In this document: in pieces, positions 1-6,972 of the stretch
Numbering within the stretch: position 1 is the first letter of the stretch
Layout: every line of letters starts with the position of its first letter
The notes under the pieces: model-generated
Told to the model about the DNA's origin: nothing
Seen by the model: only the letters and a program-made list of their open reading frames with translations
Databases searched by the model: none
Assembly: GCA_039178805.1 (NCBI GenBank)
Contig: JBCDFC010000009.1
Span: 1-42,026 of the forward strand
Length of the DNA: 42,026 nt
Reading direction: 5' to 3'
From: Thermohalobaculum sp039178805
GTDB taxonomy: Bacteria; Pseudomonadota; Alphaproteobacteria; Rhodobacterales; Rhodobacteraceae
Program-made: the position numbers and the translations under genes

Positions 1-139
1 CGAGGCCTACAACTTCGCCAAGCGCCTCAAGACGCTCAAAGGGAAAACCCCGTTCGAGTTCATCGTCGAGAACTGGGCTTCAGAGCCGCACCGTTTCTCA
101 GCAAACCCCAACCACCTCATCCCGGGACCAAACAGCTAG
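1..139 (+). mobile_element. IS481-type transposase, C-terminal end only
   Basis: An open frame entering from the left edge encodes 45 residues and stops at TAG 137-139. It contains NFAKRLKTLKGKTPFEF followed by ENWASEPHRF and ends in HLIPGPNS. This matches what I know of the C-terminus of IS481-family DDE integrases, where the catalytic core is followed by a segment of the kind RLKTLKGLTPYEFI...W...PERF. The catalytic residues lie outside the window, so intactness cannot be judged. I see no clear terminal inverted repeat just after the stop. Confidence 0.8.
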
Positions 140-163
140 GGCACTTTCTTACCTCACGGGTTC

Positions 164-240
164 ACGTCATGCTCGGGCTTGATCCGAGCATCCGCGGCCG
201 GGGGCGCTGGACTGCCCGGTCAAGCCCGGCAATGACGTGG
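164..240. repeat. Paired-palindrome intergenic element, copy 1
   Basis: The element opens with CACGTCAT and closes with ATGACGTGG, so the whole unit is an inverted repeat. The first hairpin has stem ATGCTCGG (169-176) pairing with CCGAGCAT (184-191). The second, around 213-231, is imperfect. It is a member of a family also seen at 13488, 17255, 28034, 34015 and 34186. Confidence 0.75.
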
Positions 241-621
241 TTCCCGTGAAGACGTGAGATCGAAAGGCGCCCTAGCCGCGAATGCGGAACGCCTGCCATG
301 GCGATGCGGCGGTGCCCGCTCACCTTCGACGATTGATCGTCGGAACTGCAGCCGTTCGAAAACTCCGCGGACGCTCATCCATTGGAACACCTCCGCGAAG
401 TACTGAGTCTGGCTGGACCAGCGTCGGCATTCGGTACCACGACTTGGGGTGCCGGTCGGTACTGCTAAGCCGGCGAAGGCTTCGTCGCGCCGACACTCAC
501 CCAGCCATCTCGTGATGGGCGCGGCAATCGCCGGAGCGCGCGCTTGTGACGGCACCGTCGGACGAGCAACTTGCAACTTGCGTCGACGTGTTAGCCAATC
601 GTTCGTACGGATCGGCGAAGC

Positions 622-635
622 CTGTCGTGGGTGGG
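622..635 (-). repeat. CCCACCCACGACAG repeat, copy 1
   Basis: A perfect 14-bp match on the minus strand to the core found at 13843, 13968 and 17134. Flanking similarity extends about 40 bp, including a conserved GTTAGC roughly 30 bp from the core. It lies about 50 bp beyond the stop codon of tonB. Confidence 0.6.
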
Positions 636-686
636 CGCGCGCGAGACCGTGGTTCGCCCGACCTGCACTCGGGGCTTTGTGGCCAG

Positions 687-1937
687 TTAGCGCAGGTCGA
701 AATTCACAGGGACGACGATCTCCAGCCGGGCGACGCCGACATCCTCGGGGATCGGGGGCAGGCTGCCCACGCGTTCCAGGATCGCGAGGATCTCTTTGTC
801 AAGGAGCGAGTGGCCCGTGCTCTTCTGCAAGCGCATCGTTGCGACCCGACCGCTGGCTTCGACCACGAAGTAGAGGTGGCCGACGCCTTCCTGCCGGCGA
901 GACTGTGCCCGGCGGGGATAGCGCTTGTGCTTCGCCAGGAGTGCTGCGAGGCGGCTCATATAGTCGCGCTTCGCACCGGGGTTGCCGCCAGCGGTGGCGC
1001 GCTGCCCTTGGCCGGCATTGTTCGAGTTGCCGGCGGCCCCGCTGCTGCCTTGACCGCGGGTGTCCTGCGTCTCGGTCGCTGCGTCGCCTGAGCTTCGCGC
1101 CGCCTGGCGCACCGGTTCCTCGCGCGGCTTCTCGGGTTTCGGCTGCTCCCTGGCGACCGTGGGCTTCGGCTTCTGTCTCTGCTCCGTCTTCGGCTTGCGC
1201 ACTTCGCGCTTTCGCTGACGGGGGGGGACGTCCTGCGGTCGCGCCCGCGGAACGGGTGCTGCGAGCGCTTCCGGATCGTCGGCCTGCGTTATCTCGGGCT
1301 CGGGCTCAGCAGCGGTGACCGTCTCGATCGGGTCGACAGCAGCAACCTCGATTTCTTCCGGCTCAACCGCCTCGACGGTCTCCGTCTCGATCTCGGGCGG
1401 TGTCTCCGCCGTGACGGTTTCGAATTCGGGCTCGGGCGGCGGTGGTGGCGTTTCGGCCTCGGCTGTCTCCACGGGCTCAGGCGGCACCTCTTCGGCCCGG
1501 GCGTCGAGGATCGGCTCTGCCGCCGCCACGGTCTCCACGGGCTCGGCGGGCGCCGCCTCGGCCACCGGCCGGGCGGCTTGCGGTGTCGGCTGCACGGCCT
1601 CCACCGGCTCGGCCTCGGCAACGTCGAGCGGTTCGGCCTCGGAGACGGTATCGGGCGGTTCGGCTTCGGTCGCCTCGGGCTCCGGCGCTTCGGTCGGGTC
1701 TTCGGGCGGCAGCGCCTCGGCCGTCTCGGTCTCTTCTTCGGTGATCTCTTCGGGTGCCACGGGTGCCGCCGACCCGGGCGCACCGCCGGCCGCGCCGAGC
1801 GAGACTTCGAGCCCGCCCGAGCCCGCGCCGATGGCGCCGCTCTTGCTCGGCGTCCAGAACACCGCGACCGCGATCGCCCCGTGCAGCAGCGTCGCGACTG
1901 CCGCGGCCGGCAGGATATGCCGTCTGCCGAGCTCCAT
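687..1937 (-). CDS. tonB: TonB family energy-transducing protein
   Basis: 416-residue TonB. An N-terminal membrane anchor (about residues 10-29) is followed by a long acidic, proline/alanine/glutamate-rich region (about 60-240), a lysine/arginine-rich stretch, a Gly/Asn/Gln linker, and a C-terminal TonB domain (about 325-416) with YPRRAQ, GVGHLYFVV and the terminal IVVPVNF strand. TonB couples the inner-membrane proton gradient to outer-membrane receptors. It is longer than the enterobacterial protein (about 240 residues), mostly because of the acidic spacer. Its ATG overlaps the stop of the upstream exbD in a TAATG arrangement, which suggests translational coupling. It is the last gene of the leftward exbB-exbD-exbD-tonB operon. 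No TonB-dependent receptor is in the window, so the cargo is inferred (iron or heme) from the divergent imelysin genes. Confidence 0.93.
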   Translation of the reverse strand: MELGRRHILPAAAVATLLHGAIAVAVFWTPSKSGAIGAGSGGLEVSLGAAGGAPGSAAPVAPEEITEEETETAEALPPEDPTEAPEPEATEAEPPDTVSEAEPLDVAEAEPVEAVQPTPQAARPVAEAAPAEPVETVAAAEPILDARAEEVPPEPVETAEAETPPPPPEPEFETVTAETPPEIETETVEAVEPEEIEVAAVDPIETVTAAEPEPEITQADDPEALAAPVPRARPQDVPPRQRKREVRKPKTEQRQKPKPTVAREQPKPEKPREEPVRQAARSSGDAATETQDTRGQGSSGAAGNSNNAGQGQRATAGGNPGAKRDYMSRLAALLAKHKRYPRRAQSRRQEGVGHLYFVVEASGRVATMRLQKSTGHSLLDKEILAILERVGSLPPIPEDVGVARLEIVVPVNFDLR

Positions 1938-2386
1938 TACTGCGCGACCTCCGCATCGCCCGTGGACGCCCTTTGATCCGAGGGAACCGTCATCAACCGG
2001 ACCGAGGAGACACCGGCGAGGCGCAGGCGCTCCATCAGTGTGACGACCGTCACGGCAGACACCCGGCCATCGCTCTTGATCCGGATCTCCTCGCCTTCCT
2101 CAGCCGCGCCGATCCGCTCCAGCATCGCGGCCTCCTCGATCAGCTCGCCATTCAGCGCGAGCTGTCCCTCGGGTCCGATCGCGATCAGCAACGGCTCGTT
2201 CGGCGGCTCGCCAGTGCTCGTCGATGTCGGCGGCACGATCTCGAAGGGGTCGGCGGCGGAAAGACGTCCGACCACCATGAAGAAGATCAGGAGCAGGAAA
2301 ACGATATTGATCAGCGGCAGCACCCGGTCGTCGTCATCGACGCGCGAGGGGCGCTTGCGGAACATGCCGGCCCTGGCTCTCATCAT
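1937..2386 (-). CDS. exbD: ExbD-like protein with Asn in place of the membrane Asp
   Basis: 149 residues: a short basic cytoplasmic N-terminus, one membrane helix (about 25-42) and a periplasmic domain of ExbD/TolR type. The helix begins LPLINIVFLLLIFFMV. In ExbD and TolR this position is normally Asp (PLID), the residue needed for proton use; here residue 27 is Asn, read directly from codon AAT on the minus strand. The partner ExbD immediately upstream keeps Asp. Family membership is clear from the helix and the C-terminal strand-rich domain. The gene lies 4 bp after the first exbD and overlaps tonB. I infer a non-protonatable partner subunit in a mixed ExbD dimer; a degenerate paralogue is the alternative. 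Confidence 0.88.
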   Translation of the reverse strand: MMRARAGMFRKRPSRVDDDDRVLPLINIVFLLLIFFMVVGRLSAADPFEIVPPTSTSTGEPPNEPLLIAIGPEGQLALNGELIEEAAMLERIGAAEEGEEIRIKSDGRVSAVTVVTLMERLRLAGVSSVRLMTVPSDQRASTGDAEVAQ

Positions 2387-2390
2387 CGGC

Positions 2391-2810
2391 TCAGCTCCGT
2401 CCCGGCATCAGCGCGATGTCGCGCACGCCGGCTGCTGCGATGCTGTCGAGGAGCAGCACCATGCGCTGCATATCGACGGCTGACGCTGGGCGAACCAGGA
2501 CACGCTGATCGGGCTTCTCGGCCACGCGCTCGGCGATCCGGGTCTCGAGTGTCGCAAGATCCATCCGTTCCCCCGACAGCCGCGGTCCTTCGGCCGTGAG
2601 ATCGACCAAGAGCGCACCCTCGACGCTCGAAGCCGTTCCCGGCGCTCCTGCCGAGGACAGTCGGATCGAACGCCAGTCGAGGAAGCTCGAAGCCAGCATG
2701 AAGAAGACGAGCAGGATGAACACCACGTCGATCAGCGGCGTGATGGAGATCCTGAGCCGCTTGCGTGGCCTATTCGCCAGGCGTGGCGGCAGGGAAGCCG
2801 TGTGCGCCAA
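2391..2810 (-). CDS. exbD: ExbD biopolymer transport protein
   Basis: About 139 residues when started at TTG 2810-2808, which has a GGAG eight bases upstream and overlaps the end of exbB by about 40 bp. The first in-frame ATG (2984) would force a 215-bp overlap with exbB and add a non-conserved tail, so I prefer the TTG. A basic N-terminus (NRPRKRLRISI) precedes a single helix containing PLIDVVFILLVFFML with the expected proton-path Asp at about residue 28. A periplasmic ExbD/TolR domain with the typical alternating strands follows. It acts with ExbB and TonB to use proton motive force. Start choice is the main uncertainty. Confidence 0.87.
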   Translation of the reverse strand: MAHTASLPPRLANRPRKRLRISITPLIDVVFILLVFFMLASSFLDWRSIRLSSAGAPGTASSVEGALLVDLTAEGPRLSGERMDLATLETRIAERVAEKPDQRVLVRPASAVDMQRMVLLLDSIAAAGVRDIALMPGRS

Positions 2811-3648
2811 GATCCAAACTCCGTTCGGTTTCACGCGCGGCCCGTGGCGCAAGGCTCTCGGCTTCGGGCGCCATCCATTCGGTTGCGAAGAGGCCGGCGA
2901 GGCTCGTGTCGATGTCGTGTTCCACCCGCTCGATCCGACGCTCGAACCAATTCGCGGCGGCGACGGTCGGGATGGCGACGGCAAGGCCCACGGCAGTGGT
3001 CAGCAGCGCTTCCCAAATACCGCCCGACAGGATCGATGGGTCGACCTGGCTTCCCGCCTGTTCGAGCTGGCTGAAGGCCTCGATCATGCCGAGCACCGTG
3101 CCGAAGAGACCGAGCAGCGGGGCGAGCGACGCGATGACTTCGAGCGGGCGCATCCAGCCGCGGAGCGCTTCGACCTCGATCTGTGCCTCGGCGTAGCATT
3201 CCTCGCGGATGCGGGGTTCGGAGATGCCCCGCGCCTGACCTTCCATCGCCCGGGCCAGGATCTTCGCGGTTGGGCTGCGGCTCGCGCGTGCTGTCGTGAA
3301 GGCCTCGCCAGCGCGTCCGGCGCGGAAGAGCTTCAGCGCGTCGCGCGGGCGCTTGCGGTCGCCGATGCCCGCTGCCGAGAACTGCACGCCCTTGGCCAGC
3401 ACGATGGCCAGGGCGAAGACCGACATCATGCCCAGGATCAGGACGACGGGGCCGCCTGCCTCCGCCAGTTCGCTCGCTTGGACAAGTGCGGAGACAGCTT
3501 GCGCGGTCGCCTCGGGGCCCGTTGCTGCGCTGTCGAGCGCAGGCTCTATCACCGCCGCCGTCGTCGCCTCACCATCCACCAGCGCAGGCTCGGCCGCAGC
3601 CGAATTGCCCTCGCCGCTCACAGGCGCAGTCGCTGTGTCATCAGCCAT
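2770..3648 (-). CDS. exbB: ExbB/TolQ-family proton channel subunit
   Basis: 292 residues. A hydrophilic Ala/Glu-rich N-terminal extension (1-60) precedes three membrane segments at about 66-86, 170-190 and 212-234. The MotA/TolQ/ExbB domain carries the hallmark stretches ASLAPLLGLFGTVLGMIEAF and EALLTTAVGLAVAIPTVAA. ExbB forms the pentameric channel in which ExbD helices sit. The gene is followed by an overlapping exbD and preceded, 10 bp away, by a gene for a small exported protein. The operon context separates it from TolQ, because no tolA, tolB or pal is nearby. Confidence 0.93.
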   Translation of the reverse strand: MADDTATAPVSGEGNSAAAEPALVDGEATTAAVIEPALDSAATGPEATAQAVSALVQASELAEAGGPVVLILGMMSVFALAIVLAKGVQFSAAGIGDRKRPRDALKLFRAGRAGEAFTTARASRSPTAKILARAMEGQARGISEPRIREECYAEAQIEVEALRGWMRPLEVIASLAPLLGLFGTVLGMIEAFSQLEQAGSQVDPSILSGGIWEALLTTAVGLAVAIPTVAAANWFERRIERVEHDIDTSLAGLFATEWMAPEAESLAPRAARETERSLDLGAHGFPAATPGE

Positions 3649-3658
3649 TTCGGCCCTC

Positions 3659-4072
3659 TCAGTTTATCAGTTCGACGCTGGCACGGGATCCGGTCTGCAC
3701 GAGATCGAGGCAGCCCTCTTTGCTGGCGCCGGCTATCTCGCAACCGAGCACCCCGTTTACAAGGATGCGGCCGATCGCCTCACACGCCAGTGACTGGATG
3801 GCAAAAACCTTTACCGACAGCTTGCCCGCATCGATCGGCGCGATGTCCACCGCCAACCGGCGCGCGATGATCCCGTCCGCGTCGAACATGACGAGATCCA
3901 GAACAAGCTTGTCGAACGGATCGGCCGTGCCGTTCTCCACGACCAGATAGGATTGGCAGTTCGCCCCATCGGTCTCGAGCTTGTTCAACTCGACTTTGAC
4001 GAGGGCCTCGTTTGCGAAGGCTGCAGATGCGCTCAGCAGGAACGCGGTGGCTAGAGCGACGATGGTTCTCAT
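3659..4072 (-). CDS. Small exported protein of unknown function in the TonB operon
   Basis: 137 residues with a clear signal peptide (about 1-20, ending ASAAFA) and a soluble mature part containing three cysteines near residues 39, 97 and 120-125 that could form a periplasmic disulfide. The middle (YLVVENGTADPFDKLVLDL, then MFDADG and RLAVDIAPI) looks like a beta-sandwich protein, but I do not recognise the family with certainty. It lies 10 bp before exbB and its start overlaps the stop of the upstream membrane-protein gene, so it is cotranscribed with the TonB system. I infer a periplasmic accessory role in TonB energisation or iron uptake. Confidence 0.75.
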   Translation of the reverse strand: MRTIVALATAFLLSASAAFANEALVKVELNKLETDGANCQSYLVVENGTADPFDKLVLDLVMFDADGIIARRLAVDIAPIDAGKLSVKVFAIQSLACEAIGRILVNGVLGCEIAGASKEGCLDLVQTGSRASVELIN

Positions 4073-4659
4073 GAACGGCCTCCGGCAACGACGAGACTGG
4101 GTGGCTCGGGCAGCTCACCAAGCTGGTGGGCAGGGATGTCGCCGCGCTCTTTCTCCGCCAGCGTCTTCTCGGCCAGCGTCGCCTCGAGCTCGGCGATCCT
4201 AGCCTCGAGCGCTGCGACGCGGTCGACAAGATCGCCCGAGGCGGTGGCGTCAGAAGCGGGCAGGGGCAGGCTCGGCAGTTTCGCGCGCATGGCCCAGAGG
4301 CCGGACAAAGCGGCGAGGACCCGCTGCTTCGGTCCCTCAAGCTCCGCGAGCTTCGCAACGCTTCGGTCGCGCCAGGCATCGAGCCGCATCTTCGCTATGT
4401 CGACGGTGGCGGGCGTAATCGCGGCAACGCCCCAGCCGACGACCGTGATCCCGCCAAGCCAGATCAGTACCCCCGCCGTGTTGCCGAGCGCGATGAGGGT
4501 GATCCCCGGCAGCCAGAGCAGCGTCTTCGCCAGTCTCGGCCAGCGCCTCATGACGGGCTCAAGCTTGAACGCCCGGCGCCGCTTCGCGTCCGTGGCGCGA
4601 AGGTAAAGGATCGCTGCCGTGCTGATCGCCAGTGCGAGGGTCGATACCAAACCGGTCAT
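4069..4659 (-). CDS. Membrane protein with C-terminal coiled coil, unknown function
   Basis: 196 residues: an N-terminal membrane segment (about 3-20), a second hydrophobic block (about 48-80, WLPGITLIALGNTAGVLIW and onward, probably a hairpin of two helices), then a cytoplasmic tail. The tail has a heptad-like segment at about 145-170 (RVAALEARIAELEATLAEK) predicted to form a coiled coil. The family is not recognised. It overlaps the small exported-protein gene by 4 bp and follows another small membrane-protein gene. Together these three genes head the exbB-exbD-exbD-tonB operon. Confidence 0.7.
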   Translation of the reverse strand: MTGLVSTLALAISTAAILYLRATDAKRRRAFKLEPVMRRWPRLAKTLLWLPGITLIALGNTAGVLIWLGGITVVGWGVAAITPATVDIAKMRLDAWRDRSVAKLAELEGPKQRVLAALSGLWAMRAKLPSLPLPASDATASGDLVDRVAALEARIAELEATLAEKTLAEKERGDIPAHQLGELPEPPSLVVAGGRS

Positions 4660-4708
4660 CGCGGGCCCTTGGCGCCGAAACCGCCATCAGCTTGCATGTC
4701 GAATGTCG

Positions 4709-5035
4709 TCATGCCCCACCTCCGAAGAAAGCCCAGAGCACGAGCAGCGTGTTCACGACAAGACCTGCGCCAAAGACGATCGCGGAACGCAGTTGGCTCG
4801 TCTCCAGCACCGCATAGAAGAAGAGCAGGGCCCAAGTCGCCGGGAAGAGCACGATCGGGAAGACGATATGGTCGACACCGGCGGCGCCCTCAGGCAGCCA
4901 GAGCGGCATCGCAGCCGTTAGCAAAACGGCAAGTATGGCGGTGATAGGTCCCGCCAAGATCCAGCGCATGAGTGTCGGACGGTTCTCGATCGTTCGTCCC
5001 ACGACACGAATGCCATTTGGCAACGTGACCTGCAT
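4709..5035 (-). CDS. Small three-helix membrane protein, unknown function
   Basis: 108 residues with a short polar N-terminus (MQVTLPNGIRVVGRT) and three predicted membrane helices at about 25-48, 56-78 and 84-104. It is the first gene of the leftward operon and faces the imelysin gene across a 576-bp gap. I do not recognise the family. The 49-bp gap to the next gene still fits cotranscription. Confidence that it is real rests on its codon pattern, hydrophobicity profile and position. Confidence 0.65.
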   Translation of the reverse strand: MQVTLPNGIRVVGRTIENRPTLMRWILAGPITAILAVLLTAAMPLWLPEGAAGVDHIVFPIVLFPATWALLFFYAVLETSQLRSAIVFGAGLVVNTLLVLWAFFGGGA

Positions 5036-5104
5036 ATCACGCTCTCTCTTCAGTCGTTCGGCCTCATGGCTTCCGCTACGCCGGCGAGGGAGCGGTGGCT
5101 ATCG

Positions 5105-5134
5105 TTGAAGGGCTATCTGGATCGCTGGTATACT
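5105..5134 (+). promoter_or_regulatory. Possible sigma70 promoter
   Basis: TTGAAG and TATACT are separated by 18 bp, which fits a -35/-10 pair reading right. It would give a leader of about 470 nt ahead of imelysin, which is long, so the match may be chance. Confidence 0.25.
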
Positions 5135-5435
5135 GGTCAACCCAAATCTGCGTCCGAGGTTTCGGACTAGTACCATCATCGAACACTGTGGGTCAGAAGC
5201 CTCCACCTGCCGACGACCGGTGATGGGTGCCAACCTGCGACGGCACGTCGTAATGTCAATTCTTGACGACACTGGTCGGTTATCTGCTATCGCTTACAGC
5301 AGCAAAAGACCCGTGACAGCTACGAAAGTGCTGAGAACGCACCGCCGCCACGTCGCATCGAAAGCCACCAGATCAGCGCATCGCAAGGCGCGCTGCACAG
5401 TGTCAGGAGAGCCTTGAGGTCGCCCCCACTACACA

Positions 5436-5457
5436 GCGCCCCGACCGCGCCCCGACC
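5436..5457. repeat. Perfect 11-bp tandem duplication
   Basis: Two adjacent exact copies of GCGCCCCGACC in the divergent iron-locus gap. The same 11-bp period occurs at 26030-26073 and 38622-38654 with unrelated unit sequences. Confidence 0.7.
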
Positions 5458-5611
5458 GCCCAGCAACTGGCCGACGCCGACATTAGGCGATCGCAGCAAG
5501 CAGGGCGCTCCACGCAAGTGAACGGTGACCGCGCTGTAACGAAATGGAGCCAGCGGCCGATCCGCTAGCCAACGAAGACAAAGCGAAATCCCACGACGGA
5601 GGAGTAACGTC

Positions 5612-6874
5612 ATGATTAGAAAAGCCCTCATCGCCGGTGCGAGCGTCTTTGCGCTCACCGCTGGAGGCGCTGGTGCCGCGGACAAGATGTCGGTGCTGAC
5701 GACCTATGCCGACATCGCCGAGGCCGGATACAGCGACAGCCTGACGACGGCCAAGGCGCTTGGCGCTGCGGTCGATACGCTCATCGCGAGCCCGTCGGCC
5801 GAGACGCTGCAAGCCGCCCGCGCCGCCTGGCTCGCCTCGCGCGTGCCTTACCAGCAGACCGAGGTCTATCGTTTCGGCAACGCCATCGTCGATGAGTGGG
5901 AGGGTAAGGTGAATGCCTGGCCGCTCGACGAGGGGCTTATCGACTATGTCGATGCGAGCTATGGCGGGGGCGATGAGAACCCCTATGCTCAGCTAAATGT
6001 GATTGCCAATGCGAACTTTACGTTGTCGGGCGAGACGATTGACGCCTCCACCATCACGCCGGCTCTGCTTGAGGAGCAGCTTCACGAGGCCGATGAGGTC
6101 GAGTCGAACGTTGCAACTGGGTACCACGCCATCGAGTTCCTGCTCTGGGGCCAGGATCTGAACGGCACGGGGCCCGGTGCGGGCAATCGGCCGTGGTCGG
6201 ACTATGGCAAGGGTGGAGACTGCACCGGCGGTAACTGCGATCGGCGTGCCCAGTACCTGAAGGCCGCGACCGACCTCCTGATCTCGGATCTCGAATGGAT
6301 CACGGCGCAGTGGGCCGCGGGCGGCGAGGCACGCACGACGCTGACCGACGACCCGGACGCAGGGATCATCGCGATCCTGACCGGCATGGGCAGCCTCTCC
6401 TATGGTGAGCAGGCCGGTGAGCGCATGAAGCTCGGCCTCATGCTGAACGATCCTGAGGAGGAGCACGACTGCTTCGCCGACAACACCCATAACAGCCACT
6501 ACTACGACGGCATCGGCATCCGGAACGTCTACACGGGCCGCTATGTCCGCATCGACGGCTCGATCGTCGAAGGGCCTTCGGTGTCCGATCTCGTGGCGGC
6601 CGCGGCACCCGACACGGATGCGGAGATGCGCACTGCTCTCGACCGTTCGGTACAGGCGCTCGGCGACATCAAGATCGCGGCCGAGGCTGGCATGAGCTAC
6701 GACATGATGCTCGCGCGGGACAACAAGGCCGGTGAAGCGTTGGTTCAGAACGCGGTCGATTCGCTGGTCAGCCAGACCCGCTCGATCGAACGCGCTGTCG
6801 CGGTGCTCGATCTCCAGCCCATCGAGTTCGAGGGCTCGGACAGCCTCGACAACCCGTCGGCCGTCTTCCAGTAA
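5612..6874 (+). CDS. Imelysin family periplasmic iron-uptake protein (IrpA/ICMP type)
   Basis: 420 residues with a signal peptide (about 1-22, cleaved after GAGA). The imelysin domain carries the family signature GxHxxE as GYHAIE at residues 170-175, followed by FLLWGQDL. The length fits bacterial IrpA/ICMP-like proteins, which are larger than the EfeO peptidase-M75 domain. Such proteins are iron-regulated and periplasmic or outer-membrane attached, and a metal-binding role is proposed for the GxHxxE site. It opens the rightward operon with a strong GGAGG ribosome site and is followed 98 bp later by the di-heme oxidoreductase gene. A cysteine pair at about residues 208-213 could form a disulfide. 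The family call is firm; the exact substrate is not shown by the sequence. Confidence 0.92.
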   Translation: MIRKALIAGASVFALTAGGAGAADKMSVLTTYADIAEAGYSDSLTTAKALGAAVDTLIASPSAETLQAARAAWLASRVPYQQTEVYRFGNAIVDEWEGKVNAWPLDEGLIDYVDASYGGGDENPYAQLNVIANANFTLSGETIDASTITPALLEEQLHEADEVESNVATGYHAIEFLLWGQDLNGTGPGAGNRPWSDYGKGGDCTGGNCDRRAQYLKAATDLLISDLEWITAQWAAGGEARTTLTDDPDAGIIAILTGMGSLSYGEQAGERMKLGLMLNDPEEEHDCFADNTHNSHYYDGIGIRNVYTGRYVRIDGSIVEGPSVSDLVAAAAPDTDAEMRTALDRSVQALGDIKIAAEAGMSYDMMLARDNKAGEALVQNAVDSLVSQTRSIERAVAVLDLQPIEFEGSDSLDNPSAVFQ

Positions 6875-6972
6875 GGCGCACGGATACGTGAATGCTGGGC
6901 GGCGCGGTCCGAATGCCGCGTCGCCCAGCACGCTTGCCCAACCACGCTGAGAGGCGGAGAGAAGGGACGCTG

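Larger units (their letters stand above)
140..686. other. Repeat-bearing gap between transposase end and tonB end
   Basis: This 547-bp gap lies between two convergent gene ends. It holds a paired-palindrome element (164-240), a short tail CGAAAGGCGCCCTAG at 261-275 that recurs with one change at 17365-17379, and one copy of the CCCACCCACGACAG element on the minus strand (622-635). Open frames across it have no recognisable content and I do not call a gene here. Confidence 0.7.
5036..5611. other. Divergent gap between TonB operon and imelysin operon
   Basis: 576 bp carrying the promoters of both operons. I looked for Fur-, Irr- and RirA-like sites and saw no convincing palindrome of those types. 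A sigma70-like pair, TTGAAG and TATACT with an 18-bp spacer, lies at 5105-5134 on the plus strand but is far from the imelysin start. An 11-bp perfect tandem duplication, GCGCCCCGACC, lies at 5436-5457. The imelysin start is preceded by a good ribosome site, GGAGG. Short open frames here are not convincing genes. Confidence 0.55.

Noticed and set aside
1315..2043. Long serine/glycine-rich and arginine-rich open frames on both strands inside tonB
   Set aside because: They are shadows of the Glu/Pro/Ala-rich TonB spacer; low-complexity GC-rich DNA is open in several frames. TonB has a membrane anchor and a recognisable C-terminal domain.
5036..5611. Fur, Irr or RirA binding site for the iron locus
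   Set aside because: I looked on both strands and found no convincing match; iron control is likely from gene content but not shown by a site I can see.
5320..5685. Leftward open frame covering the imelysin promoter
   Set aside because: It runs across the ribosome site and start of imelysin on the opposite strand, has no recognisable content and no good ribosome site.
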